Positions 1 through 13,200 of a DNA stretch of 64,000 nucleotides are shown here, piece by piece; position 1 is the first letter of the stretch, and each line of letters begins with the position of its first letter. The stretch spans positions 9,814,778 to 9,878,777 of the forward strand of contig JAOWCC010001634.1 of assembly GCA_030867875.1 (NCBI GenBank). Direction: 5' to 3'. The notes beneath the pieces were generated by a model. The model made no database searches and was not told the origin of the DNA. It saw nothing but the letters and a program-made list of their open reading frames with translations. The position numbers and the translations under genes are program-made. This DNA is from Actinernus sp. WN-2022 (taxonomy: Eukaryota > Cnidaria > Anthozoa > Actiniaria > Actinernidae).

Positions 1-1199
1 CCATATTGTCAGAAAACAATAACTCTTTTCTAGTGTAACAAAACAGCCAACTGTGTGGTGTCGTAAGATCCAAGATGGACTGGAAAACTGGTCAATAATT
101 GACATCTAGTGTATAATTTACTGTAGCCAAACACAGCAATAGATTTACACAGCCATAAGGAACATTTGAGAGAAAATATTGTTTTGCAGTGGAGGTTTTC
201 TTTAATAACAGTACATTTTATACAGATTGATACTCCAGGCTCGTATTCCAAAATTACCACTATATGCAGTGATTATAGACACATTTGCTCAGTGTTATCC
301 TCATCTTCATCATTGTTAAACATTCCCAAAACCTAGTGAGAAGGTGGGTTATTCAAAACTCTGTGTATTGTTGAAGTTTCATGTTTCCACCATCTTGCTG
401 GTATTTGTGAATATTTCACTTCCGAATAAGACTAACATTGAGGAAATGCATCTGTAGTCAGCACATTCAGCTGCAATGTTGAATGGCTGCCCCAACAAAG
501 CAATGATGGACAAGCTCCATTACATTCAACACTTAATGACTGGCCCCGAGGGAAACAGTGAGTTTTGTTTCCCTGAGATCCTCAATGTCCTCAACATCGA
601 GGATCGAGGGGAAACAAAACTCACTGATTCCCGAGGGGACAGTCATTAAGTAATTTGTTATATAGACATAAGTCTTTCTAGAGGCAAAGTTGTGCATAAA
701 TACAGGACCTACCTGATACGAGCGAGGTTTGTTGTCTTCTCTTCGTGAAGCTGCTTTTCAACACAAAAAAACTGCCTGCATCGGTACGGCATTTTTAGCA
801 TCGTTTTGTGTCTTTCGTGCATCCTTTTTTAGCTACATATGTACCAATTTCTCACTCTCACGCTTGATAAAGATGTAAATTGTTTCTTTGGAGCTAGTTC
901 CATTTTGAACGCTTTCTTTTGACGAAAAATGGTCAGCTTTTGATGAATATCTAGACATTTTGGTAAACAAATATTTCCGGCCTTTAGCTAGCCAGTGGCG
1001 CACGACATCACACCATCTTCTGTCATGATGTGATCACGTGGATGAATCGTTGCCCGCGCGGGAAACATTGAAATTTGATGACTGCCACGTGACCCTGAAT
1101 CAGCCAATGAGAGCGTGCGTTGTGTCTGGAAAACTTATGGCTATGTAACAATGGTATTTTATACATTGCTGGTGACTGATAAGTACTTGTTGTTTACAG
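1..1199. other. PBRM1 upstream intron
   Basis: No coding exon recognised. Holds a foldback element at 531-651; otherwise AT-rich intron. Confidence 0.5.
531..651. repeat. Foldback MITE, 121 bp
   Basis: Inverted arms begin ACTTAATGACTGgCCCCGAG and end with the complement CTCGGGG.CAGTCATTAAGT. The arms also share a GTGAGTTTTGTTTCCC block. Small loop; no coding capacity. Confidence 0.75.
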
Positions 1200-1287
1200 A
1201 ATGTGATTCTTGAAAACTATCCCAACCCAGAAGAAGGTTGTACTTACTATGAGCAGGTGTGCGTGAGGGATGTACCATACAAGTTGG
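1200..1287 (+). CDS. PBRM1: PBRM1 exon a: start of BAH2
   Basis: Acceptor TTTACAG before 1200 and donor GG|GTAAGT after 1287. The 29 codons contain NPEEGCTYYEQVCV and VPYKL, matching the opening of the second BAH domain of polybromo (GCHYFEQ in vertebrates). It ends in phase 1; the split Gly codon is completed at 2093. The preceding exon must end in phase 0 and is not in the window. Confidence 0.88.
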
Positions 1288-4200
1288 GTAAGTTAATAAA
1301 CACTCTGTTAAATGTACAGTCTCATAACTGCACAGCATACAGATTAGCATCACAATTACCCTCTTCTAGACTAATCTGTGCTGTGATCTCGATCAGTTCT
1401 CATTGAGATAACTTCTGGATTAGATCAGTGGTCAACACAGGTTTGTTCTACAGCTGGACCAACACCCAGCAGCTGAAAAATAACTGAGCAGAAAATGCTG
1501 CCTTTGTAGACATTTCAAATATTAAATGGCTATAATAGACTTTAACACATTTTCCACTAAGTACACAAAGCTATAAGAGCCAAGTCAACAGGAGACCATT
1601 TGGTAAATGACTGGCCACGTACTGACAACACAATGTTAGGTGTGCATTCTCAACCATAACAACACCAACAACCCTGCCCAAATTAACCTAGACTTTCTCA
1701 AAGTCCTCTGTCCATTTTTGTTTTTGCGATTTGGGTTGGTGCAAGAGAACAGACTTGAAATCTTTGTTTTGTGCCAAATTACTGATGGCTTTTTCAGTGT
1801 GTGAATAAATGATAAATTTAGAGTAGCCAATCAAGACAGCTTTAGTGCACACCTGTCAATTATGAAGTACTGCTCTGTCTGGCCCTGTGTCCAACAAACT
1901 TGGTACATCATCTCAGTGTTTCTTTTGGCATGAAACACATCAAATCCCTACAAGGGAAACAAATATACTTATCCCTACTTCTTTCCTTGCCTGTCACCCC
2001 CCACCCCACCCAAAAGGTGGTTAACGTGTGGCATGAATTCTAGCCATGTTATGTGGTCACTTACCCCTGATTACTTGTTCGTGTTGTTATAGGTGACAGT
2101 GTTTACCTGAAGTTAGATGAAGACTACCTGTACATAGCCAGGATAGACCGCCTGTGGAGTGATAGCAAGTAAGACATGGGCACCTGGTATTCATATTTAT
2201 ATAATAAATAGCATTGGTATTGCTCCAAACTACATGTACATCAGTGACCTTTTAACCCAGAGAACATGTACACTTCATTTTCACTGTCGTCGCTCAAAAT
2301 TCCTAGTGCTAGAACTACTAGATATGGTTTGCACTCATTCTCTTATATTGTATGGTAGTAAACTCTGAAACTCCCTTTTTGACCTCATTAAAGTATCATC
2401 CATTGTCAGAGCCTTTAAATCTGCTATTACTAAACTTGATTTTAATACTGACTGCTGCTCATTTTGTAAATAATTCAAGATTTGTAAATGCTTGTGGGCC
2501 TGCTTTTACTCCACACACTCCTCACTACATTAACTGTTTTGGACACTCAACACGCAACTCACATGTTGACTTTTACAGAGGGAGGAAAACCTGAGAACCC
2601 GGAGAAAAACCATCAAATGCAGATAAGGAATCAACAACAAACGTAACTCACATACAGTGCCTGGGTCGGGAATCGAACCCGGGAGTGCAGCTGTGAGAGG
2701 CCAGCATTTTACCACTGCGCCAATCTGCATCCCCCCATACATACACAGCTTATACGTATATGTGAAGACCTTGGTGGAAAAAACGGCCTAAGTAGTATTT
2801 TTGGCCAGTGCCATGATGGGCAAACTGAAACATCTAGCATGCTAAGATATTACTTGAAATGTAAAAGGGATGAAATAGGGCTCAAATGTTTTGTTATTCT
2901 ATTTGGGGGTGGGTGGAGATAGATCTAGAAACAACGCTGTCACGCGCACTCATTCACTGTGTGTTTTGGCAGGAAATAGCTTACGCTTACAAATTGAATC
3001 TCCTACAGACTTTTGCTCTCTCTGAAGACACCAAGCTGGAGAGATGGTTGAGACACTGGAGATGCTTGTCGGAAAGACGGAGTAACTTCGAAAAATCAAT
3101 TCTGTGTGCCGTTGGACATCATTAAGTCGCTAGCTTAAATCACGGTTGAATGAAGAACTTTTTGGCTAAAAGGCGGCTCCTTATCGCTGGAGATTTACAC
3201 AGAGTTGCATCTTCAGGCAAAGCAAACTGTTAATATTTTGGAGCTAAAAAGGTCATATTGGTAACTTTCATGATCTGAGCTTTCCAAAGATATTTGTGTC
3301 AGGCCTTCTTTGTGCTTTGCCTGGGGACTTAAAAGTTTGTTAAGAAGGATTTTTTTTGCAGTGTACCCACAATTATTTTCGGTCCGTGTCTAGTAGGAAG
3401 GGAATCCAAGGGAATCAGGTTATATCTATGTCGGCTACGGGAATAGCTTGCAAGGATTTCGGAAAGATTATATTTTCGAAACGCAAAGCTTCAGAAACTT
3501 AGTTGGCCGTGCAATTACTCCGCTTTCCAATGAAAATAATTGAAGGTGCGTAAACCCAAGTACTAAAACAACGTTGCTTTGTGAAGTGCACTATAGCGTG
3601 AAACTAATTTTTGATGAGTGAAATGGCTAACGCATTCAGATTTGAAAAACCAATACGGCAATGAAATGCAAAATAAACGAACAAAATTACGAACAGACCT
3701 TAATGAAAGACTTCAAAAAAAAAAAAAAGAAGCCAAAACAGAATTAAGTAAACTGAAACTAAAACAAACTGTTTGGCCTCTATTGAAACTGAGTATTGTG
3801 TGTGTAAATTTCACGATTCTCATGAAGAAAAACAAAATTGGGTGAACGTACTACTTACTAGGTTGTTGTTCCTCCGAGGTCTTCATTTTTATTACGTATA
3901 CTAATATACATGTACTTTTATTTATTTCCATAAAAAAAATGTTTTTCTCCAGAAGACATTAGCATGTATTTCCTACTTTTCAATTCCAGTTTAAATAAAG
4001 GTTATTGTATTGTATATGAAATGCACACTCTGATTGGTCAATAGTGGGCGCCATAATTTGAGTATCCATGTGTCACATATTCTTGATGCAGCATTTTCCC
4101 AGACCGGGTTATTTTCAGGTTTCATTCTGGCTTGGAAGAGCATTCCTCAGTTTAGGAGCTGCTGATGTAAAGGCTCTGTCACCAAGTATAGGCTTTGTGA

Positions 4201-7200
4201 GGACGTTAGGCGGTTCCAGCAGCAGTTCATTGATAGTTACAATGCAGGCTATACTTAGACTGTCTTCTTCGTTGTGTTGTTGGTTGATGTTAATAAAATG
4301 ATGGCTCATTAGCATCTCTTGTTTGGTCAACCAACATGGCTGCAACATCATTAACTGATCTGTTTAATTAAAATTATGTTAACGATTGTGATTGGCTAGC
4401 AGAAACCGAACTTGAGGGAAAAGCATTCCAAAAATAACCCAGTTTGTAAAAATGTTGCATCGAAGACATAGTATGGGAAATACAAGCCTCGATCTATTAG
4501 AGTACAGATGCACATGAAAAGGTTGTGCGTGTGCTCTATTGTACTATCATAAAACACGACAGGCATCTGAAAAACATAGAAAAAGCAAAAGCTGAAGGAA
4601 GATGATTTATCATTTCTCGAGTGTTCTCCAATAACTGGAGTGTTTTTATGACAGTATAATACAGGGCTAAGGCTTTACTTGCTTGATGATATACCAGTAG
4701 ATATAAGCCACAATGAAAGCAATCAAAACAATAAAACTGGTGCATGTTATATACTCTGATAAACACACTTTTTTAGCCAATCATAGCCATGTACGTTATA
4801 AAATTATAATCTATTCACTTATCTAGTGGCAACACATGGTTGCATGGTCCATGGTTCATAGGCCCAGGGGAGACTCAGCATCTTCCCACCAAGATGTTCT
4901 GTGAGCAGGAGGTATTCCTGAGCTCACTGGAAGAGACATCTTCTGCTGCTACCATCACTGGCAAGTGTATGGTGCTGCCAGTCAGGGACTACGTCAGATG
5001 TGAGTAATAAAAATAAGTTATTACACGGAAAGTTGTGTAATATGGCTGGGTATTTTTATTCATGAGCGAGTAATTGACGAGTAAATTACACAACTTTCGG
5101 TGTAATAAATTGTTTATTATATGGCCGCTAACATGAAAGAAGAATAACTGTATATTTTCACGTACCTACCTTACAGCTCTGTTTGAAGAAACTCTTGAGA
5201 GCACAAACTATCAGCCTTTTTGAAGCCAAAAGTCGGGGGTACATGCGCTGGAAAAAAGTTTTTGTGCACTAAATGCTGATTGGCTATTTCTCAAACAGTC
5301 CCATTTTGAGTGGCTCCCACACTTACAAAACGAAGCTGTATGTGCACTTGTTTTCCCCATATTTGCACTTGAAAACGTGAAGTCGTATAATGGTTATTAT
5401 TTGTTACATGAATAACTGCAGTTTTTGACTAAGAGATCTATGACTTAGATCTAGGAGTCTTTGGTATCCAGTTTGTCACTTGCTCGCTCTTTAACTATTT
5501 CTGTATATGAACTACATTCCAGTTGGTCAAAGTTAATTGTCAACCAGTCATAGCTCAGTTTGTAATGAGATACAATGTACTACAGTCACTACATGTAGTT
5601 TGGTTTATCTCTCATTTTTTGAGTGAATTGTGTTAGTGTATTAGGTAAATTGGACAATTATGCATGGAATAAGAGGAACTGCCCTAAACTGGTTCAAAAG
5701 TTATTTAATAACTCGTAAACAATTTGTTGCAATCGGTAATGTCAATTTTCACCATACTAATTTTATACATAATAATTTTATATTGTGGCATTCTGCACTG
5801 ATCAACACTTGGCCCCTTAATTTTTCTCATTTATATTAATGATAATTTTATATTAATAATAGTGTTAACCTTTTATCAGTAAGATTATTTATTGTATGAC
5901 TTTGATTACTTATATTTATACAAAAAGGCAGATCTCACGTACATTACGTACTGTTTGATAAACGAGCAGCAGTGTTTTATCAGGTTTAAAACTCGAGGGC
6001 GCAGCCCGAGAGTTTTAGACCTGATAAAACATGTGCTGCGAGTTTATTAAACAGCTTCAAAAACTTATAATGGTTACTTAATGAACCATTGAACCTTTGT
6101 ATTCACAACGCCATGCAAAATATTCGAGTAATCACCGCCTACGATTACGAACATCTCAAGGGAATGACATGAAGAAATTACCATACTACGTTGTTTGAAG
6201 CGGCGTTCCGCAATGCTGAAAGCATTGTGTGGCAAAGAACAAGCTTGGGCAAGAAGCTGCACTTGAAGGATTTGGTGTCGTGGTTGACATCGATAAAGTT
6301 CAAGACTTGGAAAGCGATGTGACTGACATGACGGCAGACTCTAAATTTTTGACTCCAGCACAAAATATGAAGAGGATGTTTGTAAGTTTAGTGCACGTTT
6401 TTATTATTTTACGGATTTGAGTTTGGTTTAATAATTGGAACTAAACAGTGGCTCGGTAAACAAGTAATGGTAGTTGGATAACTTCATTTTAAAAATATTA
6501 TCTGTGTAACTCGGTAGTCTGCTGATATTAGTAAATTTAGTGCAAAATTTATTATCTAGGTACCTTATGTTCTGTGTACTTTTTGCTATCTTTGGGTCTT
6601 TATCAGTGAATTCTTAATTAGGATGAAACTTTATATAAAATTACATGTTCATTATTATTCTTTATTAGCAATCTAATTAGCAATTCAATGAAACTCCCAA
6701 GAGTTGCAAGGTGCTTATCCATTGTCTCAATCATTAACCCCGTTTCCCCCTGGGACATAATTCAAATCCCTCCACAGGCTTTTTAGAATGGTGAGATTTT
6801 ATCAGGTAATAAGGAGCGTACACGTGACTGATTTGCTTCATCTGATTGGACAAAATGCTCATTAATTATTCATGAGTTTTTGAAATATTTTGAAAACTTT
6901 TAGTTCCTTCAACTTCCCTGCACCCTTTAATATCGTCTAATTTCATCTTTTTTCCCATAACATATATTTTTTTATATAAAATCAATGGTTCACACAAGTA
7001 ATACATGTAGTGGCTCTCGTCAAGAATATTCCACAAATGAGTCTGGAGTACAGGTAGTCTGGAATTAACATGTAAATAACTATCATGAACAGGCCGTCCA
7101 ACAGAGATCCCTGAGAAAGATATTTACCTGAATGAAGCTCGTTATGATGAGGAAGAGGGACAGTTTAGAAAGCTGAAGGGTCTCAAGGTAGGAATTTCTA

Positions 7201-10200
7201 CACTCACTGTACTGTTCGTCTATCATCTCTACACTCGCTGTACTGTTCGTCTGTCATCTCTACACTCGCTGTACTGTTCGTCTGTCATCTCAGACCAGTT
7301 GTTATAGCTGGATGCATAGTAATGCATGTATGCAAAGCTTATTTCAGAAACACAGTGAAAGAAAGCTTGATATGGTGGGTGTCTTACTGTTGTGCTGCTA
7401 TTTGTTCACAGCGTTACTCGCTATCAATGAACTGTAATGAGGAAGAGTTCTTCTACTTTGAGGAATCCATTAACCCATTGAAGGTATTTTTTTTATTTAT
7501 CACTGTTATAACCTACCCCTCTTCCGTTTAACGTTACAACACTATAATCATAACATTATATCGTACAGCCCCAAAAAAGTTTAATATGCTAGCGAGTTAC
7601 TTAACATTGTATAGTGTAGAAGGCAACAAAATTACTCTGTTACATTTACAAACAAATTAAGGTCATCTAGACAAGAAATATAAGCATTATATAAAACTAG
7701 CTGGCTTAATAGCAGCATACACTATTAATTTTCTCACCAATTGTGGATTTTACACTGACCTAAAAAGACAATTGACTAAAGATCTGAGAGAACATAACAA
7801 CCTCCAATTTCAACACCTAACTGCTGACAAACAATTTAGGCTACTTATAAATCCACCAAGAAAATATATTTATGATTGCTTCCAAAAGAGAAAAAAGGCA
7901 CTGCCTTAGATAGCTAGCTTTCGGTTTTTATCCAGTCTATTATTATTATTGGACTCCCACTTACGTAAAAGTATTTTTACAAAGTGCCAATAAACAACCG
8001 CTGTCTGTCTGTCAATAAAATAGATAACCGTAGGTCAAAAAGTGCGACCAACTGAGACTATAAATTTGTGGAAAAGGTGATTTTGAAAATATTTGTGGCC
8101 TAGCAAACCCGAAAAATAAATATTGCCTATATTGAACACTCAGGTTCCGTTAGAAATTCAGTGGTTTTTTTTGTTTCCGTTTAAAGAGATCATTCATTTC
8201 CCTCTTTCTAGCTCTATTCCTTGAATGTTTGCGTTGAAGAAGATTGGGAAGGTTATCAATGGTTTCCTTCCTTTTCGGAATGACTGTATTCGGTAAATCC
8301 CCTTCAACCGACTTTCACTGATTCGTACAATGATCATCAACAAAGCCTTGCGAGGCGTAGCTACGATGTCAAGAAACTCTTTTGTTTCTTTGTCAACCGA
8401 GTCCAAACACCACGATTGGTTATTTGCCAAGTTTGGCAGTTTGCGAATTGATCTTGAGGTCGACTTCGACCCTGGTATAGCGAATATACGATCGACATTG
8501 TTGTTTACTTGACATCGACAGAGCACGATCGAAGTGTAGACGTCCAAATATGGTGTAATAACAAGGAAAAACCTTACGCACCCGTGAAAGAGAATATGCA
8601 TCCAGCGGTCCAAACCATCTTCTTCCTATCTGAATAGGTTGGTCCCAGTCCGCTCGCTTCCTGGGTGCAATTGCTGTTTCCACCCCTTAGACAAATTGTA
8701 TGTGTTAGTCCTTTGCATCATTCACTCCCTTCAAGTGCTGCAGTTGTTTTTAGTTATGATGAAGAGTTTAAGGTCGGCACACACGAAGGGACAAGTCCCG
8801 GCCTCATCTGAACTAGGAAAAATATTGTCGCGGGGACAAAATTTTCTCCCTTAAAATCAAACTGGTTTGAATTGAGGGGACAAGTCCCGGGGACAAACCG
8901 ACAAGATTTTTCCTAATTCACACGAGGGGACTTGTCCCTGGGACCTGTCCCTTCGTGTGTATGCAACAAGGGATTTGTCCCCGGGACTTGTCCCCGGGAC
9001 TTGTCCCTTCGTGTGTGCCAACCTTTATGGTAGTGTGTTTGGTTAAGGCATATTTTATGATCCAACTGACACCTGTTGGGTGATTAATGGTGTCTGTTGG
9101 GTTCAAGTTTATTTTCAAGTTTAAGTTTATTAATTTACTCATGAACTACATTTTTTTAGTAGAAATTTAAATTAAATAGGAATAATAATTTGAACTAGAT
9201 ATTCTTAAGAGAAATATGATTGACACTAAGCTTACATAATATTTTATCTTACATCATGATATTTGGCATTTAGAAAATAATAAATTAATAAAAAAGTATG
9301 AGTAATGAAAGTAAGCCAGTTAATTGTGACAATAGAAATACAAGTTGACGAGTGAGGGATTCTCGAATTGCGTAGCTAATCGAGAGAGAACCCCTCAGTG
9401 CCTTGATTATTCTGGTATTAAAATGACAGTCATTAAATGGAGTGACTAATGGTGTTGGGTGACTATTATGTGGCAACGATTGGTTACTTATCGGCTAAGT
9501 GTTGGAGAGGTGTCAGCGAAGTGTCAGAGGGGTTTTGGCAAAGTGTTGATCAATTGTTGGCTGGGTATTGGTCAAGTGTTGGCACCATATCAACAATAAA
9601 TACTCACTTATAAGCTGATACCAGAACTTTGGGAGCCTTAACGTTACATTATCCAGCTGAACAATGTTTGTTATTGCAGGTACCTTCGCCTCTCCTGTTT
9701 GAGGACCAGGACATGATGGCAGCTGGTGAGAGGAGCTCCTCACCAGCAACATCTGTGGACTCCACCGAATCTGCCAAGGTATGCATGCAGAAACGTCTTG
9801 TATGGTATGCCGGGATGTATGGTATGCCAGGATAAACTTCACGTCTTGTATGGTATGCCAGGATAAACTGAACATCTTGTATGGTATCCCAGGATAAACT
9901 TAATGTCTTGTATGGTATCCCAGGATAAATGTAACGTCTTGTATGGTATGCCAGGATAAACGTAACGCCTTGTATGGTATGCCAGGATAAACGTAACGCC
10001 TTGTATGGTATGCCAGGATAAACCTAACATCATGTATGGTGTGTCGGGATAAACCTAACATCTTGTATGGTGTGTTGGGATAAACCTAACATCTTGTATG
10101 GTGTGTTGGGATAAACCTAACATCTTGTATGGTGTGTCGGGATAAACCTAACATCTTGTATGGTGTGTTGGGATAAACCTAACATCTTGTATGGTGTGTT

Positions 10201-13200
10201 GGGATAAACCTAACATCTTGTATGGTGTGTTGGGATAAACGTAACATCTTGTATGGTGTGTTGGGATAAACCTAACATCATGTATGGTGTGACGGGATAA
10301 ACCTAACATCTTGTATGGTGTGTTGGGATAAACCTAACATCTTGTATGGTGTGTCGGGATAAACCTAACATGTATGGTGTGACGGGATAAACCTAACATC
10401 TTGTATGGTGTGTCGGGATAAACCTAACATCTTGTATGGTGTGTTGGGATAAACCTAACATCTTGTATGGTGTGTTGGGATAAACCTAACATCTTGTATG
10501 ATGTGTCGGGATAAACGTAACATCTTGTATGGTGTGTTGGGATAAACCTAACATCATGTATGGTGTGTCGGGATAAACCTAACATCTTGTATGGTGTGTC
10601 GGGATAAACCTAACATGTATGGTGTGACGGGATAAACCTAACATCTTGTATGGTGTGTCGGGATAAACCTAACATCTTGTATGGTGTGTCGGGATAAACC
10701 TAACATCTTGTATGGTGTGTTGGGATAAACCTAACATCTTGTATGGTGTGTTGGGATAAACCTAACATCTTGTATGATGTGTCGGGATAAACGTAACATC
10801 TTGTATGGTGTGTTGGGATAAACCTAACATCATGTATGGTGTGACGGGATAAACCTAACATCTTGTATGGTGTGTTGGGATAAACCTAACATCTTGTATG
10901 GTGTGTCGGGATAAACCTAACATCATGTATGGTGTGACGGGATAAACCTAACATCTTGTATGGTGTGTTGGGATAAACCTAACATCTTGTATGGTGTGTC
11001 GGGATAAACCTAACGTCTTGTATGGTGTGTCGGGATAAACGTAACGTCTTGTATGGTGTGTCGGGATAAACGTAACATCTTGTATGGTGTGTTGGGATAA
11101 ACGTAACATCTTGTATGGTGTGTCGGGATAAACCTAACGTCTTGTATGGTGTGTTGGGATAAACGTAACATCTTGTATGGTGTGTTGGGATAAACGTAAC
11201 ATCATGTATGGTGTGTCGGGATAAACCTAACATCATGTATGGTACATTTATGTCGGGATAAACTTAACATCTTGTATCGTATGCCAGGATAAACTTAATA
11301 CCTTGTTAGAAACAAAAAGAAGCATTTTCAAAATGTCTACACTTCCTGGAGAGAAACGGCTAAGTAAGAAAGTCAATAGAATTAAGGTAATGAACGTGTA
11401 TAGACCTAGCTCGATAGGTGATTCAGTTGTCTAGTTAAATGGGCCGTGTCGTGGTGCTGTCTAGTTAAATGGGCCGTGTCGTGGTGCTGTCTAGTTAAAT
11501 GGGCCGTGTCGTGATGCCGTCTAGTTAAATGGGCCGTGTCATGGTGCTGTCTAGTTAAATGGGTCGTGTCGTGGTGCCGTCTAGTTAAATGGGCCGTGTC
11601 CTGGTGCCGTGTAGTTAAATGGGCCTTGTCGTGGTGCCGTCTAGTTAAATGGGCCGTGTCGTGTAGTTAAATGGGCCGTGTCGTGGTGCCGTCTAGTTAA
11701 ATGGGCCGTGTCATGGTGCCGTCTAGTTAAATGGGCCGTGTCGTGGTGCCGTCTAGTTAAATGGGCCGTGTAGTTAAATGGGCCGTGTCGTGGTGCCGTG
11801 TAGTTAAATGGGCCGTGTCGTGGTGCCGTGTAGTTAAATGGGCCATGTCGTGGTGCCGTCTAGTTAAATGGGCCGTGTCGTGGTGCCGTGTAGTTAAATG
11901 GGCCGTGTCATGGTGCCGTGTAGTTAAATGGGCCGTGTCATGGTGCCGTGTAGTTAAATGGGCTGTGTCATGGTGCCGTCTAGTTAAATGGGCCGTGTCA
12001 TGGTGCCGTCTAGTTAAATGGGCCGTGTCATGGTACTCTACATGTCTTCAAGGTTCCCACGGTCAGGGAATTTGTTCAGGGAAATCCCAAATTTCAATGA
12101 AAAGTCAGTGAAAAAATCAGGGAATTTATTTCCAGGCTTCACAGACGTTTCACAAAATGCTTCTTGGTCAGTGAAATGTCAGGGATTTTTTTTCCTGCAA
12201 ATGCGTGATCTCGATTGGTGTCTGTTATAATAATAACAATTGAAATAGGTGATTTTTAGGAAGGTCCTGTGTTAGAGTAAAAAAAATAGAAATATAAAAA
12301 ATGTCTATGAATCTATAAAACGTTAAAATCTAGCAATATAAAGTATTAATTATAAAATAGCTATAAATATAATAATAACAACAACAATAACGTACTACTG
12401 TATATAAGCAACTAGATAAAGCGTTTAAATTGATCTAGATTTAGAATGTTTCTCGTGCTCTCAGACAGCAAATTCCAGTCCTGAATGGCATGAAAACAAA
12501 GGCGACGTTGGCCAAACGAACTACGAGATTTAGGTTTATAAATGTCGTTCTTACTTCTAGTATTGTAGTCGTGCATGTTTCTCTTAAGTAAAATCCCAGT
12601 CTATAAAACCATTTAAACATTTAAAAACAAATAAAATACGGTGCTTTCTGCGTCTCTCTGATAAGGAAGCCCAGCCAAGTTCTTCCAAGGCCTCTGAAGC
12701 AGAGGAGTGCTTGGAGTTATCTAAAATTAGGTTTAAAATTAAGTTGAAGGGATTTCATTAGAGTAGTATTGCTTTTTTGTTAATCGTCTGCAAACAAGTC
12801 CCCTCCCTCAATGCTTGATTGAAATAATTTTCCAATGTTTTCCTTGAAGACTAGATCTACACAGTTTATTGGTCATTTATACATATTCGCTTTGATTATA
12901 ACCGTCCCACGTGTGTGTGCGAGGTTCGTCAGTTCATACAGCGAATATAAAGACCCCTCACTGTGACACACGGCCTCTAAAGGGATCATCACATGAATGT
13001 AGTGTAGTTCGATTACATTTGCTGTTCCTGTTATTTACTTCAAACATTCCATTCATTGTTTTAATTACTGGTTCACAGAAGCCAAAGAAGCCACGTGGTC
13101 AATCGGGATACCTGCTCTTCTCACACGAGATGAGAGCCACCATCAGAAAAGAGCACCCAGAATATGCGTTTGGTGAGATCAGCAGGCTGATTGGTGAAGA

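Noticed and set aside
2640..2740. Possible tRNA genes at 2.7, 16.8 and 36.7 kb
   Set aside because: A and B boxes are present, but acceptor stems and anticodon arms do not fold properly and the sequence continues into repeat bodies, so they are SINE heads.
9839..11236. Minus-strand ORFs rich in HTIQDV/TPYKT repeats
   Set aside because: They lie wholly in the 31-bp intronic minisatellite; the unit lacks stops in some frames, so the ORFs are artefacts.
9796..11306. CRISPR-like array
   Set aside because: Units are contiguous without unique spacers, and the genome is eukaryotic.
11761..12111. ORF with WAVSWCRVVK repeats
   Set aside because: Product of the 30-bp unit being divisible by three; inside a PBRM1 intron.
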